From: Lachnospiraceae bacterium A4 | GTDB lineage: Bacteria > Bacillota > Clostridia > Lachnospirales > Lachnospiraceae | DNA: 64,000 nt | Assembly (NCBI GenBank): GCA_000403215.2 | Contig: KE159566.1 | Location: 22,409 to 86,408 of the forward strand | Direction: 5' to 3' | Part shown: piece after piece, positions 13,347 through 22,892 of the stretch | How the letters are laid out: each line of letters starts with the position of its first letter | Position numbering within the stretch: position 1 is the first letter of the stretch | The notes under the pieces: generated by a model | The model's database searches: none | What the model was told of the DNA's origin: nothing | The model's input: the letters and a program-made list of their open reading frames with translations, nothing else | Position numbers and translations under genes: made by a program

Positions 13347-15983
13347 CTAGTTCTGGCTGATCGCCGCCTGCGCCGCCGCCAATCTAGCAATAGGCACTCT
13401 AAACGGTGAGCAAGACACATAATCGAGTCCAATCTTATGGCAGAACTCTACGGAAGAAGGATCTCCACCGTGCTCGCCGCAGATACCTACATGAAGCTTC
13501 GGATTTACTGGCTTGCCGAGTTTCAGAGAAAGCTCCATCAACTTGCCGACACCTGTCTGGTCAAGCTTTGCGAACGGATCATTCTCGAAGATCTTTGTGT
13601 CATAGTAAGCATTTAAGAACTTACCAGCATCGTCTCTTGAGAAACCGAATGTCATCTGTGTCAGATCGTTTGTACCGAAGCAGAAGAAATCAGCCTCCTT
13701 AGCGATCTCATCTGCTGTGAGCGCTGCTCTTGGAATTTCGATCATTGTACCTACTTCATACTCTAACTCAATGCCTGCTGCTGCGATTTCAGCATCTGCT
13801 GTCTCAACAACAACTTTCTTAACAAATTTAAGCTCTTTTACTTCACATACAAGAGGAATCATAATCTCAGGCTTCACGTTCCAGTCAGCATGAGCTTTCT
13901 TTACCTCGATTGCCGCACGGATTACAGCCTTTGTCTGCATCTTGGCAATTTCAGGATAGGTTACAGCAAGACGGCATCCTCTGTGACCCATCATCGGGTT
14001 GAACTCATGGAGGGAAGCAATCAGTGTCTTGATTTCCTCTACGGATTTACCCTGTGCGTTTGCAAGCTTCTCGATGTCCGCTTCATCTGTAGGAACAAAC
14101 TCATGAAGAGGCGGATCAAGGAATCTGATTGTAACAGGATTTCCTTCAAGAGCCTCATACAGTGCCTTGAAGTCACTCTGCTGGTAAGGAAGAATCTTCT
14201 CAAGCGCTGCTTCTCTCTCCTCTACTGTGTCAGAACAGATCATCTCGCGGAATGCTGCGATTCTGTCCTCTTCAAAGAACATATGTTCTGTACGGCAGAG
14301 ACCGATACCTTCTGCACCAAGCTCTCTTGCTTTCTTTGCATCTGCCGGTGTGTCTGCATTTGTTCTTACCTTCAATGTTCTATACTTGTCAGCCCATGCC
14401 ATAACTCTGCCGAACTCGCCAGCGATCTGTGCATCAACTGTCGGAATCTGACCATCGTAAATGTTACCAGTTGTACCGTCGATTGAGATGAAATCTCCCT
14501 CATGGTACTCTTTTCCTGCCAATGTGAACTTCTTGTTCTCCTCATCCATAGCGATGTCGCCGCATCCAGATACACAGCATGTACCCATACCACGTGCAAC
14601 TACGGCTGCGTGTGATGTCATACCGCCGCGGACTGTCAGGATACCCTGAGAAGCCTTCATACCAGTGATATCTTCTGGTGATGTCTCAAGACGTACAAGG
14701 ACAACCTTCTCGCCTCTTGCATTCCAGTTCTCAGCATCTTCTGCTGTAAACACGATCTTACCGCATGCAGCACCCGGTGAAGCGCCAAGTCCCTTGCCAG
14801 CCGGTGTAGCAGCCTTCAATGCTGCGGCATCAAACTGAGGATGCAGTAATGTATCAAGGTTACGAGGGTCAATCATAGCGACTGCCTCAGCCTCTGTCTT
14901 ATGTCCCTCATCTACTAAATCGCAGGCAATCTTCAAAGCTGCCTGTGCTGTTCTCTTACCATTGCGGCACTGTAACATATAGAGCTTCTTGTTCTCAACT
15001 GTGAACTCCATATCCTGCATGTCATGATAGTGGTTCTCGAGTGTCTCGCAAACCTTGATGAACTCTGCATATGCCTCTGGGAACTCCTGCTCCATCTGCA
15101 CAATCGGCATCGGTGTACGAACACCTGCAACAACGTCCTCGCCCTGTGCATTCTTTAAGAACTCACCCATGAGCTTCTTCTCGCCTGTAGCCGGATCACG
15201 TGTAAATGCTACACCTGTACCAGACTCATCATTTAAGTTACCAAATACCATCGGCATTACGTTTACAGCCGTACCCCATGAATAAGGAATATCGTTGTCA
15301 CGACGGTATACGTTTGCACGAGGGTTGTCCCATGAACGGAATACAGCCTCGATCGCAAGCTTTAACTGCTCTACAGGATCAGAAGGGAAGTCCTTGCCAA
15401 GCTGGTTCTTGTACTCAGCCTTGAACTGCTCTGCCAGTGTCTTTAAATCTGCTGCTGTGAGGTCTACGTCGTACTGAACGCCCTTCTCCTCTTTCATCTT
15501 GTCAATCAGCTGCTCAAAATATTTCTTACCAACTTCCATAACAACGTCTGAGAACATCTGGATGAAACGTCTGTAAGAGTCATATACAAAACGCTCGAAT
15601 GCAGGATCAGAATTGCCCTTGATCATCGCATCAACCACTTCGTCATTTAAGCCAAGGTTTAAGATCGTATCCATCATACCGGGCATAGATGCACGTGCAC
15701 CTGAACGTACAGATACAAGTAAAGGATTCTTCAGATCGCCAAATTTCTTTCCGTTTACCTCTTCCATCTCTTTTACGCCAGCCATAGCCTGAGCCATGAT
15801 CTCGTCATTGATCTTACGTCCGTCTTCATAATACTGCGTACAAGCTTCTGTTGTGATTGTGAACCCCTGTGGTACAGGGAGTCCGATGCTTGTCATCTCC
15901 GCAAGGTTTGCACCCTTTCCGCCGAGAAGATTACGCATGCTCATGTCGCCTTCTTTGAATGAATATACCCACTTTTTACTCAT
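13347..15983 (-). CDS. ppdK: Pyruvate, phosphate dikinase
   Basis: An 878-residue enzyme interconverting pyruvate, ATP and phosphate with phosphoenolpyruvate, AMP and pyrophosphate, central to PEP metabolism in anaerobes. The N-terminal ATP-grasp domain begins WVYSFKEGDMSMRNLLGGKG. The swivelling domain has the phosphohistidine motif GGMTSHAAVVARGMG (near residue 455). The C-terminal PEP/pyruvate barrel ends with GICGEHGGDPSS, whose cysteine is catalytic (near 831). Length and motifs match the clostridial enzyme, so it is complete. Its 3' end faces the tnsA side of the Tn7-like module, as glmS does in Tn7. Confidence 0.97.
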   Translation of the reverse strand: MSKKWVYSFKEGDMSMRNLLGGKGANLAEMTSIGLPVPQGFTITTEACTQYYEDGRKINDEIMAQAMAGVKEMEEVNGKKFGDLKNPLLVSVRSGARASMPGMMDTILNLGLNDEVVDAMIKGNSDPAFERFVYDSYRRFIQMFSDVVMEVGKKYFEQLIDKMKEEKGVQYDVDLTAADLKTLAEQFKAEYKNQLGKDFPSDPVEQLKLAIEAVFRSWDNPRANVYRRDNDIPYSWGTAVNVMPMVFGNLNDESGTGVAFTRDPATGEKKLMGEFLKNAQGEDVVAGVRTPMPIVQMEQEFPEAYAEFIKVCETLENHYHDMQDMEFTVENKKLYMLQCRNGKRTAQAALKIACDLVDEGHKTEAEAVAMIDPRNLDTLLHPQFDAAALKAATPAGKGLGASPGAACGKIVFTAEDAENWNARGEKVVLVRLETSPEDITGMKASQGILTVRGGMTSHAAVVARGMGTCCVSGCGDIAMDEENKKFTLAGKEYHEGDFISIDGTTGNIYDGQIPTVDAQIAGEFGRVMAWADKYRTLKVRTNADTPADAKKARELGAEGIGLCRTEHMFFEEDRIAAFREMICSDTVEEREAALEKILPYQQSDFKALYEALEGNPVTIRFLDPPLHEFVPTDEADIEKLANAQGKSVEEIKTLIASLHEFNPMMGHRGCRLAVTYPEIAKMQTKAVIRAAIEVKKAHADWNVKPEIMIPLVCEVKELKFVKKVVVETADAEIAAAGIELEYEVGTMIEIPRAALTADEIAKEADFFCFGTNDLTQMTFGFSRDDAGKFLNAYYDTKIFENDPFAKLDQTGVGKLMELSLKLGKPVNPKLHVGICGEHGGDPSSVEFCHKIGLDYVSCSPFRVPIARLAAAQAAISQN

Positions 15984-16133
15984 TGTTTTTCTCCTTTACT
16001 GAATTGCTTACTTTTCATTTGGTGCCTTCGTCATCCTAAGCACACCGCATGTATAAATGATAAACATAATATGGCTAATTGTCAAGAATTTATCAAGGAA
16101 ATTTATAAAAAATTGTTATTTTTTTCCTATCTA

Positions 16134-17048
16134 TTACAGCTTCATGATCTTTCTCTCCTCTTTGTCATACAAATATAACGAATACGAGAGTATTTCTTCT
16201 GCGCTGACTTGTGTATCATTGATTTCTTTGATCATATTTTTGATCTCGCTGCTCTCCTCAAGATGTGCTGTCGGCAGAAGCAAAAGCTCATGTACAGACG
16301 ATGGAATGATATAAAAGCTGCTGCCCACAGCTTCTGCAAAATCCCGGACCAGATTCGGATACAGCATACAGGCCGCACCTTCGACTCTGCGTTGATTGCT
16401 GAGCACATACATCGGGACATTGTCCGAAAATGCTTCTTCTCTGTACTCAGCAAATTCTTCTGGATTCTCCGCTCTCGTGATCTCACACAGCACCTCGAAC
16501 ATGCTTTTGATCTCATATTTCTGAAGCCGCTGTGTGTTTTCTTTTGCTGCCTGATACAGCTTCTCCACCGAGACATCCCACAGTTTCAGATGCACATTAT
16601 GTATCAGTATTGACGCCGTGCCAATGTCCTCCTGCGCAACCATGCATTGAAAAACGATAGACAAATCCAGAAATTCGATGTGCGGGAGATCCTCGAGCAG
16701 CTCTTTGTTTTTCTCTGTGTTGATCAGCTTGTAGACGATGCGGTCCTTCACGCGCTCATAGTCCAGAAAATACCGCATATCGACGCTCTGGTTGACTTTG
16801 TTTCTGTGATAGGTATCCATCACATCATTCACGACATTGAGCAGTGTTGCCCTGCCCTTCATATATTCTTCATAGTAATTGTTGAGATAGATGGTTGGCG
16901 AGATATTGCTGTCATCCTGCGTCACCGTGAGGCCCCTCAGCACAACGCCATTGTTTTTTGTGACATCATTGAGCCGCACTTTATAGCAGTCTCCTGTCCT
17001 TCTCTCTACTTCCTCCCGCACCAATGTTGTAAAATAGGTAAATTCCAT
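16134..17048 (-). CDS. DUF5688 family protein
   Basis: A 304-residue soluble protein beginning MEFTYFTTLVREEVERRTGD, with YEEYMKGRATLLNVVNDVMDTY in the N-terminal third. This matches the DUF5688 family, common and multi-copy in Lachnospiraceae. Members have no assigned biochemical role. The C-terminal part resembles a small globular domain (FYIIPSSVHELLLLP, ending KEERKIMKL). No transmembrane segment or signal peptide is present. It stands alone between efp and ppdK on the same strand. Function is unknown. Confidence 0.75.
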   Translation of the reverse strand: MEFTYFTTLVREEVERRTGDCYKVRLNDVTKNNGVVLRGLTVTQDDSNISPTIYLNNYYEEYMKGRATLLNVVNDVMDTYHRNKVNQSVDMRYFLDYERVKDRIVYKLINTEKNKELLEDLPHIEFLDLSIVFQCMVAQEDIGTASILIHNVHLKLWDVSVEKLYQAAKENTQRLQKYEIKSMFEVLCEITRAENPEEFAEYREEAFSDNVPMYVLSNQRRVEGAACMLYPNLVRDFAEAVGSSFYIIPSSVHELLLLPTAHLEESSEIKNMIKEINDTQVSAEEILSYSLYLYDKEERKIMKL

Positions 17049-17207
17049 GTTGATTCATACTCCTTTTTCTGATTTTTTTGATAGACAATCCCCTCCTCTG
17101 TGCACCGAATGCTGCCTCGCAGAGAACGCAAAAAAAGACAACAAGAAAAACGCGCTAAAACCATTTCTCTCATTGTCTTATCTCATCTCTGATTCATTTA
17201 CGATAGA

Positions 17208-17765
17208 TTATACTCTTGACAGATATTCGCCTGTTCTAGTGTCAATCTTAATCACATCATTTGTCTCAACAAACAGCGGTACATACACTGTCGCACCTGT
17301 CTCCACTGTCGCCGGCTTGGTCGCGCCTGTCGCTGTATCTCCCTTAAAGCCCGGCTCTGTGTCTGAGATCGTAAGCTCTACAAACAAAGGCGGCTCAATC
17401 GCAAACACATTACCGTTGTGTGAGCATACCTTGACCATCTCATTTTCCTTGACAAACTTGAGCGCATCGCCCACCTTGTCCGCATTGAGACCAATCTGTT
17501 CATAGTTCTCTGTATCCATAAAATAGAATAAATCGCCATCTGCGTACAAGTACTGCATCTCTTTTCTGTCGATACGCGCCTGAGGACACTTCTCTGTCGG
17601 TCTGAAAGTTTTCTCCACAACGCCGCCGCTGATAATGTTTTTGAGCTTTGTTCTGACAAAAGCTGCGCCTTTACCGGGCTTTACATGCTGAAATTCAATG
17701 ATCTGATAGATGCTGTTCTCATACTCTATCGTAATACCATTTCTGAAATCTCCTGCTGATATCAT
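17208..17765 (-). CDS. efp: Translation elongation factor P
   Basis: A 185-residue EF-P with the KOW-like N-terminal domain ([20 protein letters not shown]; loop [13 protein letters not shown] holding the lysine or tip residues near position 32) and two OB-fold domains ending [16 protein letters not shown], the family signature. EF-P relieves ribosome stalling at consecutive prolines. It follows the aro genes on the same strand; an aroQ-efp arrangement is common in Firmicutes. The length is normal. No EpmA/YmfI-type modification gene is seen in the window. Confidence 0.95.
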   Translation of the reverse strand: MISAGDFRNGITIEYENSIYQIIEFQHVKPGKGAAFVRTKLKNIISGGVVEKTFRPTEKCPQARIDRKEMQYLYADGDLFYFMDTENYEQIGLNADKVGDALKFVKENEMVKVCSHNGNVFAIEPPLFVELTISDTEPGFKGDTATGATKPATVETGATVYVPLFVETNDVIKIDTRTGEYLSRV

Positions 17766-17847
17766 AAAAACTATTCCTCCTAATATTCACTTTTCACGTT
17801 TACAATCCGCTAACCATTTTATAACAAATTCAGCAAAATTTCAACTA

Positions 17848-18285
17848 TTATTTTTGACATTTCGCAAGGATAAAGTCAATCGCCATGCCATAGCCCTCCA
17901 AACCCTGCCCGTAAATTTGGTGGTCGCACACCTCCTTGGTGACGGAAATGCGCCGAAACTCCTCTCTCTTAGTGATGTCCGAGATATGAATTTCCACCTT
18001 AGGGACTGTGATGCTGGCAAGTGCATCACGAATAGCGTATGAATAGTGCGTAAATGCCCCCGGATTGATGACAATGCCCTCTGTGCCGTCAAAATAAGCT
18101 TCTTGTATTCGGTCTATAATGGCTCCCTCATGATTGGACTGAAAGCATTCAATCTCACAGCCTGACGCGGACGCCTTATTTTGTATCATATCCACAAGAC
18201 TCTGATAGTTCTGCGTCCCGTAAATTCCTTTTTCCCTGATTCCTAGAAAATTCAGATTCGGTCCGTTAATCACTAATAATTTCAT
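17848..18285 (-). CDS. aroQ: 3-dehydroquinate dehydratase, type II
   Basis: A 145-residue type II dehydroquinase (shikimate pathway step 3). Signature segments are NGPNLNFLGIREKGIYG (active-site tyrosine loop), CEIECFQSNHEGAIID, INPGAFTHYSYAIRDAL and VEIHISDITKREEFRR (catalytic histidine). Type II enzymes are dodecameric and about 145-150 residues, as here. It directly follows aroK, and GAAAGGACGGC stands before its ATG. The yqeG-aroE-aroK-aroQ order suggests one operon leading to efp. Confidence 0.95.
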   Translation of the reverse strand: MKLLVINGPNLNFLGIREKGIYGTQNYQSLVDMIQNKASASGCEIECFQSNHEGAIIDRIQEAYFDGTEGIVINPGAFTHYSYAIRDALASITVPKVEIHISDITKREEFRRISVTKEVCDHQIYGQGLEGYGMAIDFILAKCQK

Positions 18286-18307
18286 ATTCTGCCGTCCTTT
18301 CCATTAT

Positions 18308-18817
18308 TTATGCGTCATTCTTCACACACTGTTCAGCCACCTCGGACTGTTTCAGCGCATCGACATCAAGAATCAGCACCGCGCCCTCCTCGTACAAGGG
18401 TCCACGCGCCGCGATCATCTCCTCAATCCGCCTCATGGGATCATCGCACTGCAGCAATGGTCTGGTGGTGTCCCCCTTGATTCGATTGTAGATTGTCGCT
18501 GGGCTGGCCTTCAGGTACACTACCCTGCCAAGCTTTGATAAAAGCTGCCTGTTCTCTGCACGCAGGGGCATACCGCCGCCAGTTGACAGAACAATACGTT
18601 CTCTTTTCTCATCAATCAACTGCCTTAACAGCGCTGTCTCCATATCCCGAAATGCCTGTTCCCCCTCTGTCGCGAAGATCTCATTAATACTCCTGCGTTG
18701 TTGCTGCACAATCATCTCGTCCGTATCCAAAAAGGTATACGCCTTTAATTTGGCGACATTTTTTCCAACCGTCGTCTTGCCGCTTCCCATATAACCTGTC
18801 AGAATAATATTTTCCAT
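18308..18817 (-). CDS. aroK: Shikimate kinase
   Basis: A 169-residue kinase (start chosen at MENIILTGYM, with GGGGA six bases upstream; four more in-frame codons are possible). The P-loop is GYMGSGKTTVG; TDEMI and STGGGMPLR are the shikimate-binding segments, and TRPLL is in the lid. It phosphorylates shikimate at the 3-hydroxyl before EPSP synthase. The gene sits between aroE and aroQ on the same strand with short spacers. Confidence 0.93.
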   Translation of the reverse strand: MENIILTGYMGSGKTTVGKNVAKLKAYTFLDTDEMIVQQQRRSINEIFATEGEQAFRDMETALLRQLIDEKRERIVLSTGGGMPLRAENRQLLSKLGRVVYLKASPATIYNRIKGDTTRPLLQCDDPMRRIEEMIAARGPLYEEGAVLILDVDALKQSEVAEQCVKNDA

Positions 18818-18873
18818 CTGTATCCCCATTCACACCAATATCGCATACTTCATCCATTATAAGAATTTTCTGC

Positions 18874-19770
18874 TTACACATACAGTTTGTCTTTTATTGC
18901 CTGATACACTTTCTCTGCACTTTCTTTGGTCACTTTGCAGCCTGTCCACATCTCAAAGGCATCAATTCCCTGATACAGCAGCATTTTCAGCCCATTGTAC
19001 GCCACACCGCCGTTGGCGGTGACAAGGCTCATAAATTTAGTCTCCCAAGGCGTATAAATCAGATCATATCCATATTTGACATAATGATAAAAATCGCCGT
19101 CCTCAAGGACTGCCTCCGCTGTCTTTGGCGCAAGACCTACGCTGGTGCACTGTATCACGATGTATCTGTGCTCTGCCCCTGTCAGAAGCTTTGGATATTC
19201 ACTGAGCGCCATCGCTGACACACAATTCTTCCCATACCTGCTAAGGGCTTCGTTGACCTTTGCCGCGACTTCCTCTGCTTTCGCGGCGTCTCGATTTAAT
19301 AAATACACCTTTTTTGCGTCGCTGCTCGCACACTCGAATGCGGCTGCCCGCCCCGCACCGCCTGCGCCAAGTATGATGACCTCCTCCCCTTTGAGCGAGA
19401 TCCCCTCCTCGTGCATGGCGCGCCAAAGCCCGCCCATATCTGTATTATAGCCGATAAAACCTTCCTTGTCTTCCCGCGCGTCATGCACAAGTGTATTGAC
19501 CGCCCCGGCTGCTGCCGCACGCTGTTCCACCTCCGTCAGATAAGGAAGCACCGCATTTTTGTAAGGTACTGTGACATTCATTCCGCAAATATTTAATCCG
19601 TATGCCCCTCTGAGCGCAGTCTCAATCTGTCCTTCTGCCACATGAAACGGCACATACACCATATCAAGGCCAAGCGCATCGGCAAACATGCCATGCATAA
19701 GCGGTGACAGTGAATGCTCTATTGGATTTCCCATAATTCCATACACTTTTGTTTTTCCGTTAATTTCCAT
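18874..19770 (-). CDS. aroE: Shikimate dehydrogenase
   Basis: The start is taken at MEINGKTKVYG; a reading ten codons longer to 19800 is also possible and would nearly touch yqeG. About 298 residues. GNPIEHSLSPLMHG is the shikimate-binding N-terminal motif, NVTVPYK holds the catalytic lysine, and LGAGGAGRAAAFECA is the NADP-binding glycine loop. The C-terminal GLKMLLYQGIDAFEMW is typical. It reduces 3-dehydroshikimate to shikimate. It lies between yqeG and aroK in a shikimate operon. Confidence 0.93.
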   Translation of the reverse strand: MEINGKTKVYGIMGNPIEHSLSPLMHGMFADALGLDMVYVPFHVAEGQIETALRGAYGLNICGMNVTVPYKNAVLPYLTEVEQRAAAAGAVNTLVHDAREDKEGFIGYNTDMGGLWRAMHEEGISLKGEEVIILGAGGAGRAAAFECASSDAKKVYLLNRDAAKAEEVAAKVNEALSRYGKNCVSAMALSEYPKLLTGAEHRYIVIQCTSVGLAPKTAEAVLEDGDFYHYVKYGYDLIYTPWETKFMSLVTANGGVAYNGLKMLLYQGIDAFEMWTGCKVTKESAEKVYQAIKDKLYV

Positions 19771-19806
19771 CTGTAACGCCCCTTCTTCTATGTTCATCAA
19801 ACGTAT

Positions 19807-20322
19807 CTATTTTTTCACAGACTGCTTCTTGCAAGCGTGCTTGTAACAGATCAGCACGATTTTTTCCAAATACCGTTTCAGCACGATCTGTATCTCTTCT
19901 TTGGGGTGAATTGGCTTGACCAGAATCGCGTATATCCCCGCCTTGTTTGCTCCCCACACATCCGTAAAAATCTGGTCGCCCACAAACAATGTATTTCTAT
20001 TATCCGTTCCCATATTCTTCATAGCCTGTCTGTACTTCTCAGGCTTTGGCTTGCCCGCCTTGTAAATATACGGCGCCTCCACCGCATCACAGAACATCTT
20101 CACGCGCGGTTCTTTGTTGTTGGAGAGCATTGTCACCTTGTAGCCGATACTTTTCAGACGCCGAAACAGTGCCAGCGCGCGCTCGTCTGCCGGAAGCCCA
20201 TGCGGCACCAGTGTATTGTCAATATCAAAAATAATTCCCCTGTAACCCTGTCTGTACATTTTCTCGAAATCAATCTGATACGCAGAATCCAGATATTCTT
20301 TCGGATAAAAACATTCCAGCAT
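19807..20322 (-). CDS. yqeG: YqeG family HAD-type phosphatase
   Basis: A 171-residue HAD-superfamily phosphatase, subclass IIIA. Motif I is FDIDNTLVPHG, motif II includes LSNNK, and motif III/IV is FVGDQIFTDVWGANKAG. The ATG at 20322 is preferred over an adjacent TTG (GAGGAGG upstream). In B. subtilis yqeG precedes yqeH and aroE in one transcript; here it leads directly into aroE. The physiological substrate is unknown. Confidence 0.9.
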   Translation of the reverse strand: MLECFYPKEYLDSAYQIDFEKMYRQGYRGIIFDIDNTLVPHGLPADERALALFRRLKSIGYKVTMLSNNKEPRVKMFCDAVEAPYIYKAGKPKPEKYRQAMKNMGTDNRNTLFVGDQIFTDVWGANKAGIYAILVKPIHPKEEIQIVLKRYLEKIVLICYKHACKKQSVKK

Positions 20323-20388
20323 CAAACAATCCTCCTCATGCGGTGCTTACACACCCTTTGTCTCAAAAGCGGGATACTTTCCTAACCA

Positions 20389-21150
20389 TCACAAATTCGC
20401 TGCATCGAGAAGAAGCCGGGTGTACTCGGCTGCCGGATGCTGATACACCTCCTCAACCTTCCCCTGTTCGAGAATCTCCCCGCTCTTCATAATGAGAACC
20501 CTGTCACACATCTGGTAGACGACCCGCAGATCATGTGAGATGAAAAGTATGGAAATCCCCAACTCCCTATGAAGCTTTAATAATAGCCGGATAATCTGCG
20601 CCTGTATCGTCACATCCAGCGCGGATACCGGCTCATCAGCGATCAAAAAATCCGTATCACACAGAAGTGCAGCCGCGATCGCAACACGCTGCCGCTGTCC
20701 GCCGGAAAGCTCTGTGGGATAGTGGTCCTTTAGCTTCGCATCAAGCCCCACCCGCTCAAGCATCTGATCGACCTTTGCCACCCGCGCTTCTTTTGACAGC
20801 CTGCCCTCCCCCTTTTTCATGCGGAGCGGCTCCTCCAAAATCCACCCTATTTTCTTCGATGGATTGAGTGAGCTGTACGGGTCCTGAAAAACCATCTGCG
20901 GATTGGGACAATCCAAAGAAATCTCGCCGTCATACTGCTTCTGCATTCCAAGAATCGCCTTCGCAAGAGAGGTTTTCCCACAGCCGCTCTCACCGACAAG
21001 GCCTAAGATTTCCCCCTTTTTCATCACAAAGCTCACGTCCTTTAGCACATGCTGCACATTTTTTTCCGCTCTCTGGCGAAAACGCGCAGACAGGCTTTCT
21101 TTATTTTTATAATAGACATTTAATTTCTCAACGCTTAAAATAGTATCCAT
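20389..21150 (-). CDS. Peptide ABC transporter ATPase, OppF/DppF-like
   Basis: A 253-residue ATP-binding subunit. Walker A is [15 protein letters not shown], the ABC signature [12 protein letters not shown], Walker [13 protein letters not shown] and the switch ISHDL. It lacks the long C-terminal oligopeptide extension of OppD, as expected for OppF-like partners of dipeptide/nickel transporters. It follows the OppD-like gene by 22 bases. The cognate permeases and binding protein lie 4 kb upstream, beyond a PadR cassette. Confidence 0.9.
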   Translation of the reverse strand: MDTILSVEKLNVYYKNKESLSARFRQRAEKNVQHVLKDVSFVMKKGEILGLVGESGCGKTSLAKAILGMQKQYDGEISLDCPNPQMVFQDPYSSLNPSKKIGWILEEPLRMKKGEGRLSKEARVAKVDQMLERVGLDAKLKDHYPTELSGGQRQRVAIAAALLCDTDFLIADEPVSALDVTIQAQIIRLLLKLHRELGISILFISHDLRVVYQMCDRVLIMKSGEILEQGKVEEVYQHPAAEYTRLLLDAANL

Positions 21151-21172
21151 AATCCCCCTCTGCAGCGCGCCG

Positions 21173-21976
21173 TCACACCAACTTCTCTAATTTGGGTATG
21201 GCGCTGATCAGCTTGATCGTATAGTCCTCTTTCGGACTGTAAAATATTTCCTCTGTCCTTCCTGTCTCTACCATGCTGCCGTTATGCATCACAATCACCC
21301 TGTCACACAGGCGCTTCACCAGACTAAGATCATGTGAGATAAATAAAACTGCCATCTTTTTTTCCTGATTGAGCCGCTGTAAAAGCTTCACAATCTGCAA
21401 CTGTATGGTCACATCGAGCGCTGTCGTCGGCTCGTCGGCAATCAGAAGCTTCGGCTCACAGATCATCGCGGAAGCGATCATCACACGCTGGCGCATACCG
21501 CCAGAGAGCTCATGCGGATATTTTTTATAGACAAGCTGCGGATTGTCAAGCTCTACCTCCTCAAGCGCCTTGATGACACGCATATACCGTTCCTCCTTGG
21601 ACAACTCCGGTCTATGTATGCGAAGGCTCTCCTCCACCTGCCAGCCGATGCGCTTGACCGGATTTAAGGATGTCATGGGTTCCTGAAAGACAATGCCAAT
21701 CTGATTCCCCTGAAGCTGCCGCAGCGTCTCGCGGTCTGTATGTAGCAGCTCGTTCCCTTCAAAGAGGATTTTCCCCTCCATTTTCATGTCATGACGCCTC
21801 AACAGTCCCGCAATCGCCATCGCGGTCATGGATTTTCCCGAACCGGATTCGCCGACAATTCCTAGAATTTCTCCCTGATGCAGCACCATGTTCAACTGAT
21901 TCACGACACGTTCTGGCACATCATGATCATGAAATTCTATATTCAGATTTTCTACTTTTAACAATATCTGTTCCAT
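21173..21976 (-). CDS. Peptide ABC transporter ATPase, OppD/DppD-like
   Basis: A 267-residue ATPase with Walker [18 protein letters not shown]-loop [11 protein letters not shown], signature [12 protein letters not shown] and Walker [13 protein letters not shown]. It pairs with the OppF-like gene to power peptide (or metal-chelate) uptake. GAAGGAGACAG precedes the ATG. A terminator at 22050-22078 separates it from the upstream protease gene, so oppD-oppF probably use their own promoter. Confidence 0.9.
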   Translation of the reverse strand: MEQILLKVENLNIEFHDHDVPERVVNQLNMVLHQGEILGIVGESGSGKSMTAMAIAGLLRRHDMKMEGKILFEGNELLHTDRETLRQLQGNQIGIVFQEPMTSLNPVKRIGWQVEESLRIHRPELSKEERYMRVIKALEEVELDNPQLVYKKYPHELSGGMRQRVMIASAMICEPKLLIADEPTTALDVTIQLQIVKLLQRLNQEKKMAVLFISHDLSLVKRLCDRVIVMHNGSMVETGRTEEIFYSPKEDYTIKLISAIPKLEKLV

Positions 21977-22049
21977 CTGTCTCCTTCACTATAAATGATC
22001 TGTCATGCCAACACTTTGATACGTTCCTTATTCTACCACAGTATACACG

Positions 22050-22078
22050 AAAAATCCATGCAAAATTTACATGGATTT
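22050..22078 (-). terminator. Terminator overlapping the end of the CPBP protease gene
   Basis: AAATCCATG and CATGGATTT pair around TAAATTTTG; on the minus strand the stem is followed by TTTTTCG. Its 5' arm includes the last codons of the protease gene. Confidence 0.65.
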
Positions 22079-22864
22079 ATACACGGAACGCCTGTAATAT
22101 ATCAACAAGCCAATCATCATAAGAATATTGATAAAAAATACGATAATGCTGCCCTCCATCTTGCAGTTCCCGCCTGTTAGAATTTCACTCCCCTCGAAAA
22201 CTCCCATAAAAACATGCGGATAATCCTCTGCCAAGGAAACCCCACCCAAAATGACAGCGCCTATGCCATTCCAGACAAAATGCATCATGATGGGTGTGAT
22301 CAATGATTTTGTACCTTCAAGCACAATTGTCATCAAAAAGCTCATTGTCAGAACATTGCATACAGGAATCAGTCCCGCCTCAAATGCACCGCCATGCAAT
22401 ACTGTAAATACTGCCGACGACACACAGGCGGCGGCGAGCACATTATAATTTGTCCTGATCATCTGATACAAATATCCACGCACAAGCAATTCCTGCATGA
22501 TTGTATTGATCAAGACGGAGACAAGCCATAACCACAATCCCCTGACATCTATATGGCCTGTTATTCTAAATGCGCCGATCCCAGCCATGATCAAGAACGG
22601 AATGCCTACCCAGATCACGCCGCCTGCCACTCCTGTAACACTGTTCTTTATCAGATTGGTACTAGGAAAAATGCAGATTTTTCTTTTTTCTGCAAGCCAA
22701 AAGCAATAACTGACTGCTGCCGTACACAGAAGGGGAAGCAGCTCTGCCCAAAATCTCCAGACAGCAGGATTTTCATTCTTTGGTGCTGCGAGAACGCTGA
22801 CAAGCAGTGCCCATCCAACCATAAACAGGAGTGCTTTCAATATCGTAAGTCCCAATTTTTTCAT
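22067..22864 (-). CDS. CPBP family intramembrane glutamic endopeptidase
   Basis: A 265-residue polytopic membrane protein of the CAAX-protease/bacteriocin-processing (Abi) family. Motif 1 reads MQELLVRGYLYQ, with the E-x-x-x-R retained but the preceding position glutamine instead of the usual second glutamate. Motif 2 is FTVLHGG and motif 3 is MHFVWNGIG. About seven to eight hydrophobic segments span the chain. Family members cleave or bind membrane peptides; the substrate here is unknown. It ends the PadR cassette. Confidence 0.82.
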   Translation of the reverse strand: MKKLGLTILKALLFMVGWALLVSVLAAPKNENPAVWRFWAELLPLLCTAAVSYCFWLAEKRKICIFPSTNLIKNSVTGVAGGVIWVGIPFLIMAGIGAFRITGHIDVRGLWLWLVSVLINTIMQELLVRGYLYQMIRTNYNVLAAACVSSAVFTVLHGGAFEAGLIPVCNVLTMSFLMTIVLEGTKSLITPIMMHFVWNGIGAVILGGVSLAEDYPHVFMGVFEGSEILTGGNCKMEGSIIVFFINILMMIGLLIYYRRSVYKSM

Positions 22865-22892
22865 AATTCCTTTCTCTTATCCTTTCTCGCTG

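Noticed and set aside
13890-14486. 198-codon plus-strand frame opposite ppdK
   Set aside because: Shadow of ppdK; cysteine-rich composition follows codon bias of the real gene.
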